Below are positions 9,764 to 18,505 of a stretch of DNA of 64,000 nt, piece by piece. The position numbers and the translations under genes are program-made. Every line of letters begins with the position of its first letter. Position 1 is the stretch's first letter. The notes beneath the pieces were generated by a model, which saw only the letters and a program-made list of their open reading frames with translations, was not told where the DNA came from and did not search any database. The DNA is from Hoeflea_A sp040932035 (GTDB lineage: Bacteria; Pseudomonadota; Alphaproteobacteria; Rhizobiales; Rhizobiaceae). Where the stretch lies: assembly GCF_040932035.1 (NCBI RefSeq), contig NZ_JBFRBB010000002.1, forward strand, positions 1,054,001-1,118,000, given 5' to 3'.

Positions 9764-9797
9764 GCGGTTAGAGCGGGTGTTTCCAGCTCATTTTGCA

Positions 9798-10856
9798 TTA
9801 TTGCGTATAGAATGCACCAGTGCGCGTGCGCAAAAACGCTTCGAGCGGAATATCTTCCTGCTTCAAAAATCCGGTCGGCGGCAAAACCCCGTCACGAACC
9901 ATTTCGATCACCGCTACAACGGATGCCGAAGTGGTCCAGGCAATCGCCGTGCGGTCCTCGCCGGCGATCTCGATCGGGCGGTAACCGCGCACGAATTCCT
10001 TGCGTGACAACCGGCCTTCGATTTCGCCTTCCGCTGCCACATGGACGTAAACCACATCATTGTCGACCGGTGGCTTGGCATTGATCAGGATTTCCCCGGC
10101 AAGCTCGCGCCGCTCGCGCATCAAAAGCTCGTGGAAGAAAAAATTCATCAGCGCCATGTGGCCGGGATAACGCATGGTCTTGTAGTCGATATTGTCAACG
10201 ACACCGAGATAGGTGTCACACATGGTGCCGAGGCCGCCTGAGGTGGTAAACGCCTCGAGCTTGACCCCGTCGATGTAAAGCATTTCGTGCCATTCCATCG
10301 GCGAGACCCATTTGCGCTCACCGTCTTCGATGACCTCGCAATCATTAAGATATTCGTTGACAACGCCCGCCGGTGACCAGTTGAACGAATAGCCCATCAG
10401 CCCGGTCGGGTTTTGCGGCAGCGCGCCGACACGCATGCGCACGGAGCGGCACTTGTCGAACTGGCCGATCTGCGAAGCGCCGACAATGCCGACAAATCCC
10501 GGAGCCAGCCCGCATTGCGGCGCCATCAGCCCCTTTGATGTCTTCGAAAGTTCGATAATGTGCTTCGTGGTGGGCACGTCTTCCGTCAGGTCGAAATAAT
10601 GGATGCCGGCGGCGTATGCCGCATTGGCGACTTCGATATTGAGATGATACGGCAGGCAGGAAAGAACCGCATCGAACCCGGCAAATTTGCCATGCAGCGC
10701 ATCCTTGTCCGTCACATCGATATTCTCGACCGCATAGGCTTTTTCCCTGCGTGGTATCCTGACATCAAAGCCTGTCACCTCGAAGCCGGACTCGTGAAGA
10801 AGCAAGGCGGCAAGGTCACCGACCTTGCCGAGCCCAAGAACAGCAATTTTTTTCAT
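9798..10856 (-). CDS. Saccharopine dehydrogenase family protein
   Basis: The 352-residue protein starts MKKIAVLGLGKVG, a Rossmann NAD(P) motif, and continues with the saccharopine-dehydrogenase fold: DVTDKDAL, a CLPYHLN segment, and a C-terminal substrate domain with SFNWSPAGVVNEYLN. The ATG at 10856 has AGAGGG upstream; a GTG two codons earlier is less likely. Its neighbour is an aminoadipate-semialdehyde dehydrogenase, so it probably cleaves saccharopine to glutamate and aminoadipate semialdehyde in lysine degradation. The partner lysine-ketoglutarate reductase is not visible in the window. Confidence 0.85.
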   Translation of the reverse strand: MKKIAVLGLGKVGDLAALLLHESGFEVTGFDVRIPRREKAYAVENIDVTDKDALHGKFAGFDAVLSCLPYHLNIEVANAAYAAGIHYFDLTEDVPTTKHIIELSKTSKGLMAPQCGLAPGFVGIVGASQIGQFDKCRSVRMRVGALPQNPTGLMGYSFNWSPAGVVNEYLNDCEVIEDGERKWVSPMEWHEMLYIDGVKLEAFTTSGGLGTMCDTYLGVVDNIDYKTMRYPGHMALMNFFFHELLMRERRELAGEILINAKPPVDNDVVYVHVAAEGEIEGRLSRKEFVRGYRPIEIAGEDRTAIAWTTSASVVAVIEMVRDGVLPPTGFLKQEDIPLEAFLRTRTGAFYTQ

Positions 10857-10897
10857 TGTCACCCTCTGGAACGCCCCTCGCGGGCGCGGTTGGATAA

Positions 10898-12397
10898 TCA
10901 GATGTCGAACTTGATACCCTGTGCCAGCGGCAGTTCACGGGAATAGTTCACTGTGTTGGTCTGCCGGCGCATATAGGCCTTCCAGGCGTCGGAGCCTGAT
11001 TCACGGCCGCCGCCGGTTTCCTTTTCGCCGCCGAACGCGCCGCCGATCTCGGCACCTGACGGTCCGATATTGACGTTGGCAATGCCGCAGTCTGAGCCGA
11101 CATCGGAAATAAATTCCTCGGCCTCGCGCACATCGGTGGTGAAGATGCAGGAGCTGAGTCCCTGCGGCACCTCGTTCTGCAGCGCGATGGCCTCGCCGAG
11201 CTCCTTGTATTTCATGACATAGAGGATCGGTGCGAAGGTCTCGTGCCTGACGATGTCGCTCTGGCCCGGCATTTCGACGATTGCGGGATTCACATAGGCA
11301 CCATCAGGGTATTCGGCGGAAAGCGCCGCCTCGCCGCCATGGACGGTGCCGCCCTCGGTCTGCGCCTTGTCGAGCGCCGACTGCATGGCCTTACGAGCGT
11401 CCGTATCGATCAGTGGGCCGACCAGCACACCGTCTTCCAGGGGGTTCCCGATTGGAAGGCCTGAATAGGCGTCCTTCAGCCGCGGAACAAGCGCATCGTA
11501 GACGCTTTCGTGAACGATCAGGCGGCGCAGGCTTGTACAGCGCTGACCCGCCGTGCCGACTGCGGAAAAGACAATGGCACGCACCGCCATTTCCAGATCG
11601 GCGCTGCCGGACACGATCATGGCGTTGTTGCCGCCAAGTTCGAGAATGGAGCGGCCGAAGCGTTCTGCCACTTTCACGCCGACGGCATGACCCATACGGG
11701 TGGACCCGGTCGCCGACACGATGGCCACGTCGCGGGAAGCGACCAGCGCCTCGCCCACCTCGCGTTCGCCGACCAGCACCTGCAGCAGGTTTTCCGGCGC
11801 ATCGCCGAAGCGGGCAACGGCGCGTTCAAAGATCTTCTGGCACGAAAGCGCCGTCAGAGGCGATTTTTCAGATGGCTTCCACACAACCGGATTACCGCAT
11901 ACAAGCGCAATTGCCGTGTTCCAGCTCCATACGGCAACGGGGAAGTTGAAGGCCGAGATGACGCCGCAGACACCCATCGGATGCCAGGTTTCGCGCATCG
12001 CGTGGCCGGGGCGTTCGGACGCTATGGTCAGGCCGTAAAGCTGCCTTGAAAGACCGACTGCGAAATCACAGATATCAATCATTTCCTGGACTTCGCCGAG
12101 ACCTTCCTGATAGATCTTGCCGCATTCAAGCGTCACCAGCCGGCCGAGATTTTCCTTTTCCGCCCGCAGCTCTTCGCCGAGAAGCCGCACCAGTTCGCCG
12201 CGCCTTGGAGCCGGCACTTTGCGCCAGGCTTCAAACGCTTTCTTGCTCTTTGCGATCATATCCTGAACATCGCTCTCTGAATGAGTTTTCAGCGATGCAA
12301 TACGACTTCCGTCGACCGGCGTGTGGACATCAAGCGCGCCACCCTCAAACTCGCCCTTGGCAAAACCGGAAGCGGTCAAAATAGCATCGAATGTCAT
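10898..12397 (-). CDS. amaB: Alpha-aminoadipate semialdehyde (piperideine-6-carboxylate) dehydrogenase
   Basis: The 499-residue aldehyde dehydrogenase resembles the ALDH7/antiquitin group. The general-base glutamate is in LELGGNNA (about E253) and the nucleophile in GTAGQRCTSLRRL (about C287). It should oxidise aminoadipate semialdehyde to 2-aminoadipate with NAD. I chose the ATG at 12397, which has GAGGAGA 8 bases upstream; a longer frame begins 11 codons earlier. It precedes the saccharopine dehydrogenase by 41 bp in one operon and diverges from the lrp-like gene. Confidence 0.88.
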   Translation of the reverse strand: MTFDAILTASGFAKGEFEGGALDVHTPVDGSRIASLKTHSESDVQDMIAKSKKAFEAWRKVPAPRRGELVRLLGEELRAEKENLGRLVTLECGKIYQEGLGEVQEMIDICDFAVGLSRQLYGLTIASERPGHAMRETWHPMGVCGVISAFNFPVAVWSWNTAIALVCGNPVVWKPSEKSPLTALSCQKIFERAVARFGDAPENLLQVLVGEREVGEALVASRDVAIVSATGSTRMGHAVGVKVAERFGRSILELGGNNAMIVSGSADLEMAVRAIVFSAVGTAGQRCTSLRRLIVHESVYDALVPRLKDAYSGLPIGNPLEDGVLVGPLIDTDARKAMQSALDKAQTEGGTVHGGEAALSAEYPDGAYVNPAIVEMPGQSDIVRHETFAPILYVMKYKELGEAIALQNEVPQGLSSCIFTTDVREAEEFISDVGSDCGIANVNIGPSGAEIGGAFGGEKETGGGRESGSDAWKAYMRRQTNTVNYSRELPLAQGIKFDI

Positions 12398-12505
12398 GGC
12401 AAAATCTCCTCGGCATGAACATGACGGCACGGCCTGTGCCCATTAGACAACAAAAGCATGTCAGCAAAAAGTAACATCCTTTTGCCAAATCGGTTGATAT
12501 CTGTC

Positions 12506-12531
12506 ATTTTGTAAATTGCGTTATACAAAAT
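12506..12531. promoter_or_regulatory. Inverted repeat at the lrp-like start, likely autoregulatory operator
   Basis: Arms ATTTTGTA (12506-12513) and TACAAAAT (12524-12531) form a perfect 8-bp inverted repeat with a 10-bp AT-rich spacer. It sits in the divergent promoter region between the aldehyde dehydrogenase gene and the Lrp-type regulator and overlaps the first ATG of the latter. Lrp/AsnC proteins usually bind AT-rich dyads in such positions, so this is a good candidate operator. Confidence 0.55.
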
Positions 12532-12964
12532 GGTGAATCCCATGGACGATACAGACCGGAACCTGCTGCAGATTCTCATGGAAGACGGAAGGCGATCCGT
12601 ATCGGATCTGGCGGTTGAACTTGGCGTTTCCCGCGCCACTGTGCAGAACCGGGTCGCCCGCATGGTGGATCGCGGCACGATCGCCAAATTCACGGTGGAG
12701 CTTGGACCTGATGAAGAGGAAAATACCATCAGCGCCTTCTGCCTTCTGAAGCTCGTCGCCAATGATACCCGACCGACGGTCGCGGCGCTACGCAAGATCA
12801 AAGGCACGGGCGATATCCATTCGCTCAGCGGCAGTTTCGACATGATTGTTGAGATCCGCACCTATTCATTGAAAAAGCTGGACGAAATCCTCGACGATAT
12901 CAGGCGGGTTCCCGATGTTGCCGAGACCGTCAGCAGCCTGCGTCTTGCCAAGGTCAGCCGCTAA
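12530..12964 (+). CDS. Lrp/AsnC family transcriptional regulator
   Basis: The 144-residue protein has an N-terminal AsnC-type helix-turn-helix (DDTDRNLLQILMEDGRRS through VSRATVQNRVARM) and a C-terminal RAM ligand-binding domain (SGSFDMIVEI). The first ATG at 12530 lies inside an inverted repeat; the ATG at 12542 (MDDTDRN) is an equally plausible start. It diverges from the aminoadipate-semialdehyde dehydrogenase operon and probably activates it in response to lysine or a product. Its 3' end overlaps the convergent acyltransferase gene by 11 bp. Confidence 0.9.
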   Translation: MVNPMDDTDRNLLQILMEDGRRSVSDLAVELGVSRATVQNRVARMVDRGTIAKFTVELGPDEEENTISAFCLLKLVANDTRPTVAALRKIKGTGDIHSLSGSFDMIVEIRTYSLKKLDEILDDIRRVPDVAETVSSLRLAKVSR

Positions 12965-13991
12965 CCAGCGCCCTTTGTTCATCCAGTCCCATTGACACCA
13001 CCAGCGGCGCCTGTGCCTGCCGCGCAATAAAGTCGGCCTTGTTCGCAAGCCCGTCCCAGTCGAAGGCAATGAGCGATTGCGCAACTGCCCCGCCAAGCGT
13101 GTTGCCGGGCCCAGGAACGATCAGATAATCGGGCGCGAATTCCTTCACCGACGCCTGAACGGCACGTGTGAAATCATAGGTGTGTGTTACCTGATGGCCC
13201 AGCGTGTAGTCCCAAAGCGCGGACTGATCGGTCGCATTCGGGTACCAGACGTTGCCGCGGCCATCCACCAGGGGGATGTCCGGCTGCTGGAACAGGGTTT
13301 GAGGCAGAGCTTCCCTGCCCCTTTGAGCAATCGGCGCCTGCAGCGGCGTGTGGAAGGCTGCATGATTGGCAAGCCGCATCGGAAAGCGGTCGTTGATGCG
13401 CGGAAGCTCCGCTTCAAGTGCTTCAAGCCCGGCATCATTGCCGGCAAAGACAAACATGCCGCCCAACTCAATGGAAACATGAAGGCTGCACTTGGCCTGT
13501 CCGTCGATCTGAGCGACGAGCGCCAGCAGCTCCTTGCGACGTCCCGGAACCGCGCGCCAATTGTCGTCGACAAACGGATAGACCGTCTGGCCGCCGATAA
13601 GGCTATCCTGCATTAAGTTGCCCATCGTGTTGACGACGTGCATGCCGTTTTCCGCCGATAGCGCGCCGGCGCAGGCAAGCGCAATGTACCAGCCCATCGA
13701 ATTGCCGGTCACCGCAACCACATCGATGCTGTCACGGTTTATGGAAAGAAAATCCGCATAGGCGCAGCCGAAAATCAAAGGCGACGCGTTGTCGCCACGC
13801 GAGTAGGTGCTGATCGAATAGCGCTCCGCGCCGTCGAGCGCGCTGATCGTTGTCTGTCCGCGCTCCACGCGATACTCATCCAACATGGCAACAAGATCGG
13901 TTCGGTGCGCGTGATGGCGCTTGAGATAGCCAAGTTCCGGCTTGTTGTAGGTTCCCCGGCCCGGGCAGATGACGACGGCGGTTTTTTTCAT
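12954..13991 (-). CDS. FabD-like acyltransferase domain protein
   Basis: The 345-residue protein resembles malonyl-CoA:ACP transacylases: VICPGRGTY at the N-terminus (the PGQG-like segment), a nucleophile elbow GNSMGWY (S98), HAAFHTPLQ with a candidate catalytic histidine, and VPGPGNTLGG near the C-terminus. The residue before the serine is Asn rather than the usual His of GHSxG. It is the last gene of an operon with glutaryl-CoA dehydrogenase and a fused E1, overlapping E1 by 4 bp, so it probably acts on an acyl group of that pathway. The donor and acceptor are unknown. Confidence 0.75.
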   Translation of the reverse strand: MKKTAVVICPGRGTYNKPELGYLKRHHAHRTDLVAMLDEYRVERGQTTISALDGAERYSISTYSRGDNASPLIFGCAYADFLSINRDSIDVVAVTGNSMGWYIALACAGALSAENGMHVVNTMGNLMQDSLIGGQTVYPFVDDNWRAVPGRRKELLALVAQIDGQAKCSLHVSIELGGMFVFAGNDAGLEALEAELPRINDRFPMRLANHAAFHTPLQAPIAQRGREALPQTLFQQPDIPLVDGRGNVWYPNATDQSALWDYTLGHQVTHTYDFTRAVQASVKEFAPDYLIVPGPGNTLGGAVAQSLIAFDWDGLANKADFIARQAQAPLVVSMGLDEQRALVSG

Positions 13992-16204
13992 TTCGCCTTC
14001 CCCGCCAATGCAAGCGCCGCCTCGACGATACTGTCGCGGCTTGGGAGCGTAACCGTTGCCGCACGGCCAAGCGGTATGAAACTGTCATCCGCCGCGATAC
14101 GGGCAATGTTCTTGTCTTTGCCGGCCCGTTCGGCAAGAAGCGCCATCAGCGCCTCGGACTGCGAACCGGTCACCCGGCATTCATCGACAACAAGCACGTT
14201 GCCGCAGGCTTCGACCGCGTCGAGAATCGCCTCTTCGCTGAGCGGTGCCAGCCAGCGCAGATCGATAATCCTGAGATTAAGGCCGTGCTCCTCCGACAGG
14301 ATTTTTTCAGCCTGCCGCGAAAGATAATAGCCGTTGCCGTATGTGACGATGGCAAGGTCGGTTCCCTTGCCATGCTGGCCGATATCGCCAAGACGAACCG
14401 GTTTGCCGGTGCCCGGCGGCTCGTAGACGGATGTCCAGAGCCCGTCCTTTTCGCCGTGTAGGTCGCGCGTCATGTAAAGCGCGATCGGTTCGACGAAGAC
14501 GACCACCCGCTGCTCCTCGCGTGCCAGCCGCACGCATTCGCGCAGCATGTGCACCCCGTCCGCTCCGTTCGACGGACAGGCAACGATAATGCCCGGAATA
14601 TCACGCAGGACCGCCAGGCTGTTGTCGTTGTGGAAATGTCCGCCAAAGCCCTTCTGATAGCCGAGGCCGGCAATGCGGATGACCATCGGATTGGTGAACT
14701 GGCCGTTGGAAAAGAAACTCAGCGTCGCCGCTTCGCCGCGTAGCTGGTCTTCGGCATTGTGAAGATAGGCGAGGAACTGGATTTCAGGGATCGGCACAAA
14801 TCCGTTGTGGGCAAGACCGATGGCTAGTCCAAGGATCGACTGCTCGTCGAGCAGCGTGTTGATGACCCGGTTCGCACCGAAACGCGCATGCAGCTTTGAG
14901 GTAACGTTGTAGACACCGCCCTTGGGGCCGATATCCTCACCGGCAAGCACGATTTCGTCGTGCTCCATCATCAGGTCGGTCAGCGTCCAGTTCAATAGCC
15001 GTGCCATATGCTGCGGGCTTTCCAGCGTCTTCGCATCCGAGCCGAATGTCTTCATTCTCTGCTCAGTTGACGGACCATTGCCCGGCTTCCAATCCCGCCT
15101 TGGCGGAACGAGGCTCGCCATGACTTGCTTCGACGTCGTCAGCTTCGGGCGTTTGGTAACGGCTTCGCCGATGCGCGTGCAACGTTCTTCCGTCTCATTG
15201 TAGATCGCCAGAACCTCTTCACGGTCGAGCACGCCATTTTCCGTCAGGATGCGGGCCGAGTGTAGCAGCGGATCGTTGGCCTCATCAGCTTCCACCTCGC
15301 CCTTCTTCATATAGGCCGTCTGCATGTCGGAGCCGGCATGGCCGTAAAGCCGCACAGTCCCCATGTGAAGGAAGGCGGGTTTTCGACGCCGCCGGACATA
15401 GTCGGCCGCCTGCCGCGCAACATCATAGGCCTCAACCATATCAAGCCCCGAGCTGCGGAAATATCTAAGCGCCGGCCGCTGCGACATGGTCGCTTCGATC
15501 CAGCCGCCGGGAGTTTTCGTCGAAATGCCGATGCCGTTGTCCTCGCAGACAAACAACAACGGCAGCGGAATACCCTGATAGGCAGTCCAGCAGGCCGTAT
15601 TGAACGCACCTTGCGATGTTGAATGATTGGCAGAGGCATCGCCGAAACTGCAATGGATGATGGCATCGTCGGCCAGTTGCCGGTGCTCCGGCCTCAAGCG
15701 CTTGGCAAGACCGATTGAATAGGCAGCACCCACGGCTTTCGGCAGATGGCTGGCAATGGTGGAGGTCTGAGGCGGGATCGACAGTGCCTTGGAGCCAAGC
15801 ATCTTGTGCCGCCCGCCCGAAATCGGATCGTCGCTCGATGCAACGAAACTCACGAGTATGTCCCAGGCCGGCGTTTGCCCCGGAACCTGTGTCGAGCGCT
15901 GGATCTGGAAGGCCGCATCGCGGTAGTGCAGGAAGGCCATGTCGCCGGGGCGCAGAGCAGCCGCGACGGCAGCATTGCCCTCGTGACCGGACGAGCCGAT
16001 GGTGTAGAACCCCTCACCGCGCGCCTGCAGCTTGCGCGATGTCCGGTCGAGCTGGCGCGACAGCACCTGGCTGCGGAATATTTCGACGAGCTGCTCCGGT
16101 TTCAGTCCGGCATCCTGCGGACTTTTTCCGCCGGTCGGGTGCGGGAAATCAGCCGCCGAAACCCGTTTCAGGAAATTCTCGTGGACGATCTCCGCGCGAT
16201 CCAT
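13988..16204 (-). CDS. Fused 2-oxoacid dehydrogenase E1 (alpha and beta in one chain)
   Basis: The 738-residue protein joins an E1-alpha half (residues about 30-370, with a thiamine-diphosphate motif FGDASANHS at G188-A190, GDA instead of GDG) to an E1-beta half (about 395-738, starting LNWTLTDLMMEHDEIVLAGED and containing HNDNS and VDECRVTGS). It lies 10 bp after glutaryl-CoA dehydrogenase and overlaps the acyltransferase. In a lysine/2-aminoadipate pathway it would decarboxylate 2-oxoadipate. No E2 or E3 gene is present in the window, which is unusual for a dedicated complex. Confidence 0.85.
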   Translation of the reverse strand: MDRAEIVHENFLKRVSAADFPHPTGGKSPQDAGLKPEQLVEIFRSQVLSRQLDRTSRKLQARGEGFYTIGSSGHEGNAAVAAALRPGDMAFLHYRDAAFQIQRSTQVPGQTPAWDILVSFVASSDDPISGGRHKMLGSKALSIPPQTSTIASHLPKAVGAAYSIGLAKRLRPEHRQLADDAIIHCSFGDASANHSTSQGAFNTACWTAYQGIPLPLLFVCEDNGIGISTKTPGGWIEATMSQRPALRYFRSSGLDMVEAYDVARQAADYVRRRRKPAFLHMGTVRLYGHAGSDMQTAYMKKGEVEADEANDPLLHSARILTENGVLDREEVLAIYNETEERCTRIGEAVTKRPKLTTSKQVMASLVPPRRDWKPGNGPSTEQRMKTFGSDAKTLESPQHMARLLNWTLTDLMMEHDEIVLAGEDIGPKGGVYNVTSKLHARFGANRVINTLLDEQSILGLAIGLAHNGFVPIPEIQFLAYLHNAEDQLRGEAATLSFFSNGQFTNPMVIRIAGLGYQKGFGGHFHNDNSLAVLRDIPGIIVACPSNGADGVHMLRECVRLAREEQRVVVFVEPIALYMTRDLHGEKDGLWTSVYEPPGTGKPVRLGDIGQHGKGTDLAIVTYGNGYYLSRQAEKILSEEHGLNLRIIDLRWLAPLSEEAILDAVEACGNVLVVDECRVTGSQSEALMALLAERAGKDKNIARIAADDSFIPLGRAATVTLPSRDSIVEAALALAGKAK

Positions 16205-16214
16205 TGTTCACCTG

Positions 16215-17429
16215 TCAGAAAAAGGCTTGCAGTCCGGTCAGGGCCCGGCCGAGGATCAGCGCGTGCACGTCATGCGCGCCCTCATAGGTATTGACCGTTT
16301 CCAGGTTACACATGTGGCGCATGACCTGGAACTCTTCCGAAATGCCGTTGCCGCCATGCATGTCACGGGCCATTCTGGCGATATCGAGCGCCTTGCCGCA
16401 ATTGTTGCGCTTGACGATGGAAATCATCTCGGGCGCGGCATTGGCCTCATCCATCAAGCGGCCGACGCGCAAGGAGCCCTGAAGGCCGAGCGCGATTTCA
16501 GTCTGCATGTCGGCAAGTTTCTTCTGGAATAGCTGGGTTTGCGCAAGCGGCCGGTTGAACTGTTTGCGGTCGAGACCGTATTGCCGCGCAGCATGCCAGC
16601 AGAATTCCGCTGCGCCCATCGCCCCCCACGAAATGCCATAGCGGGCGCGGTTGAGACAGCCGAACGGGCCTTTGAGACCTTCGACATTCGGCAGCAGCGC
16701 ATCATCGGCGACTTCAACGCCATCGAGAACAATCTCTCCGGTTATGGACGCGCGCAGCGACAGCTTGCCGCCGATTTTCGGCGCCGAAAGCCCCTCAGCA
16801 CCCTTTTCAAGCACGAAACCACGGATCTTGCCGTCATGGGCCTCGGACTTTGCCCAGACGACAAAGACATCGGCGATCGGCGCGTTTGAAATCCACATTT
16901 TGGTGCCTGACAACCGGTAGCCGCCCTGGACCTTTTCTGCCCGTGTCTTCATGCCGCCCGGATCGCTGCCGGCATCGGGCTCGGTCAGGCCGAAACAGCC
17001 GATCAGTTCGCCGCTCGCAAGACCCGGCAGGTATTTCTGCCGCTGTTCTTCCGAGCCATAGGCGTAGATCGGATACATGACTAGGGAGGATTGAACGGAC
17101 ATCATCGAGCGGTAGCCGGAATCTACGCGTTCCACTTCGCGCGCAACGAGACCATAGGTGACATAACCTGCGCCGACACCGCCATAGGCCTCCGGGATCG
17201 TTGTGCCCAACAGGCCCATTTCGCCCATTTCGCGGAAGATGCCCGGATCAGTGATTTCGTCGCGGTAGGCTTCGATGACGCGCGGCTGCAGTTTTTCCTG
17301 CGCGTAGGCGCGCGCCGCGTCCCGGATCATGCGTTCGTCTTCGTTGAGCTGATCGTCCAGACGAAACGGGTCCTCCCAGTCAAACGAGGAAAGAGACGGC
17401 ATTTCCTTGGGCTTGAGGTTCGCTGTCAT
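16215..17429 (-). CDS. gcdH: Glutaryl-CoA dehydrogenase
   Basis: The 404-residue acyl-CoA dehydrogenase has FAD-binding segments (FGLTEPDAGSDPGGM, MWISNAPIAD) and the C-terminal NLETVNTYEGAHDVHALI signature typical of glutaryl-CoA dehydrogenase, with E383 as the expected catalytic base. It oxidises and decarboxylates glutaryl-CoA to crotonyl-CoA. The ATG at 17429 has GGGAGAG upstream; a longer open frame to 17495 looks non-coding. It heads the operon gcdH-E1-acyltransferase. Confidence 0.93.
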   Translation of the reverse strand: MTANLKPKEMPSLSSFDWEDPFRLDDQLNEDERMIRDAARAYAQEKLQPRVIEAYRDEITDPGIFREMGEMGLLGTTIPEAYGGVGAGYVTYGLVAREVERVDSGYRSMMSVQSSLVMYPIYAYGSEEQRQKYLPGLASGELIGCFGLTEPDAGSDPGGMKTRAEKVQGGYRLSGTKMWISNAPIADVFVVWAKSEAHDGKIRGFVLEKGAEGLSAPKIGGKLSLRASITGEIVLDGVEVADDALLPNVEGLKGPFGCLNRARYGISWGAMGAAEFCWHAARQYGLDRKQFNRPLAQTQLFQKKLADMQTEIALGLQGSLRVGRLMDEANAAPEMISIVKRNNCGKALDIARMARDMHGGNGISEEFQVMRHMCNLETVNTYEGAHDVHALILGRALTGLQAFF

Positions 17430-17527
17430 TTGATTGCTCTCCCTGATCTCGACGCAGCACGCCGGCCGCCAGACCCTGCTTGCCTTGACCGCCAACGATA
17501 CACTATCCGCATGCCTGTTTAAGCACG

Positions 17528-17553
17528 ATCATGATATTTCAAAATTTCATGAT
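17528..17553. promoter_or_regulatory. AT-rich dyad upstream of gcdH, candidate operator
   Basis: ATCATGA (17528-17534) and TCATGAT (17547-17553) are inverted arms around an AT-rich centre, about 100 bp upstream of the gcdH start. The 219 bp between gcdH and the aminotransferase gene hold no other feature that I can support. The assignment as an operator is an inference from symmetry and position only. Confidence 0.35.
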
Positions 17554-17648
17554 TGCTTAAAATTTCCAGCAAAATGCGCCAAAATTTCCGGCTCGTAAAT
17601 CGAGATTTTGCAATAAGTTCATTCCAATTCAGAATGAACTATGCAATT

Positions 17649-18503
17649 TCAGATGGCGGCCTTGCGCATTTCTGCAATATAGACCTCGCGCAGTTTCTGC
17701 GCAGTTGGCCCTGGTTCGCCGGTGCCGATACGGGTTCCATCGATTTCGATTACCGGACAGACGAAGCCGGACGCCGAGGTTGAAAAGGCTTCGACCGCGC
17801 CCATGGCCTCTTCGACCGTGAACGGCCGCTCCACTACTTTCATCTGCAGGTTTCGGGCACATTCCAGCACCGCCCGGCGCGTAATGCCATGAAGAATGAA
17901 ATTCGACAGGTCGCGGGTAACGATCGTGCCGTCCTCAAGAACGATATAGGCATTGTTGGATGAGCCCTCGGTCACCAGGCCATCGCGAACCAGCCAGGCA
18001 TCGTCACCGCCCCTCGAACGGGCTTCCATTTTCGCCAGCGACGGAAAGAGAAGCTGAACCGTCTTGATGTCACATCGCGACCAGCGCTGATCCTCGACCG
18101 TGAAAATTTTCTGACCCCGGTTTGCAAGCGCGCTGTCGATCAGGCCTTTGACCTGGGTGAAGAGGACGAGTGTGGCAGGCGTATCGTCGGGTGGAAAGAC
18201 AAAGTCGCGGTCGGCGGCACCGCGCGTAACCTGGAGATATATGAGACCTTCTTCCAGATTGTTTTGCGCAACCAACTGCCGGTGGATATCGAGCAGTTCG
18301 TCGTCCGTCGCACCGAGCGCCATGTTGAGTTCGCCGAGCGAGCGGCGCAGGCGGCCGCAATGTCCCTGAAAATCGACCAGCTTGCCCTCCAGAACGGAGG
18401 TGACTTCATAAACGCCGTCGGCAAACAGAAAGCCGCGGTCAAAAATCGAAATCTTCGCTTCATCTTCGGGAATAAATTCGCCGTTTACATATACTGTCCG
18501 CAT
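17649..18503 (-). CDS. D-amino-acid aminotransferase (class IV PLP enzyme)
   Basis: The 284-residue protein belongs to the fold-type IV aminotransferases. The PLP lysine lies in RCDIKTV (about K147). YVNGEF, FDRGFLFADGVYE, YLQVTRGAADRDF and TEGSSNN are all D-amino-acid transaminase hallmarks. It transfers the amino group of D-amino acids such as D-alanine to 2-oxoglutarate, giving D-glutamate. It follows dgcA by 2 bp in an operon dgcN-dgcA-aminotransferase. The D-glutamate formed would feed the DgcN/DgcA route. A TTG four codons earlier is an alternative start. Confidence 0.88.
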   Translation of the reverse strand: MRTVYVNGEFIPEDEAKISIFDRGFLFADGVYEVTSVLEGKLVDFQGHCGRLRRSLGELNMALGATDDELLDIHRQLVAQNNLEEGLIYLQVTRGAADRDFVFPPDDTPATLVLFTQVKGLIDSALANRGQKIFTVEDQRWSRCDIKTVQLLFPSLAKMEARSRGGDDAWLVRDGLVTEGSSNNAYIVLEDGTIVTRDLSNFILHGITRRAVLECARNLQMKVVERPFTVEEAMGAVEAFSTSASGFVCPVIEIDGTRIGTGEPGPTAQKLREVYIAEMRKAAI

Positions 18504-18505
18504 TT

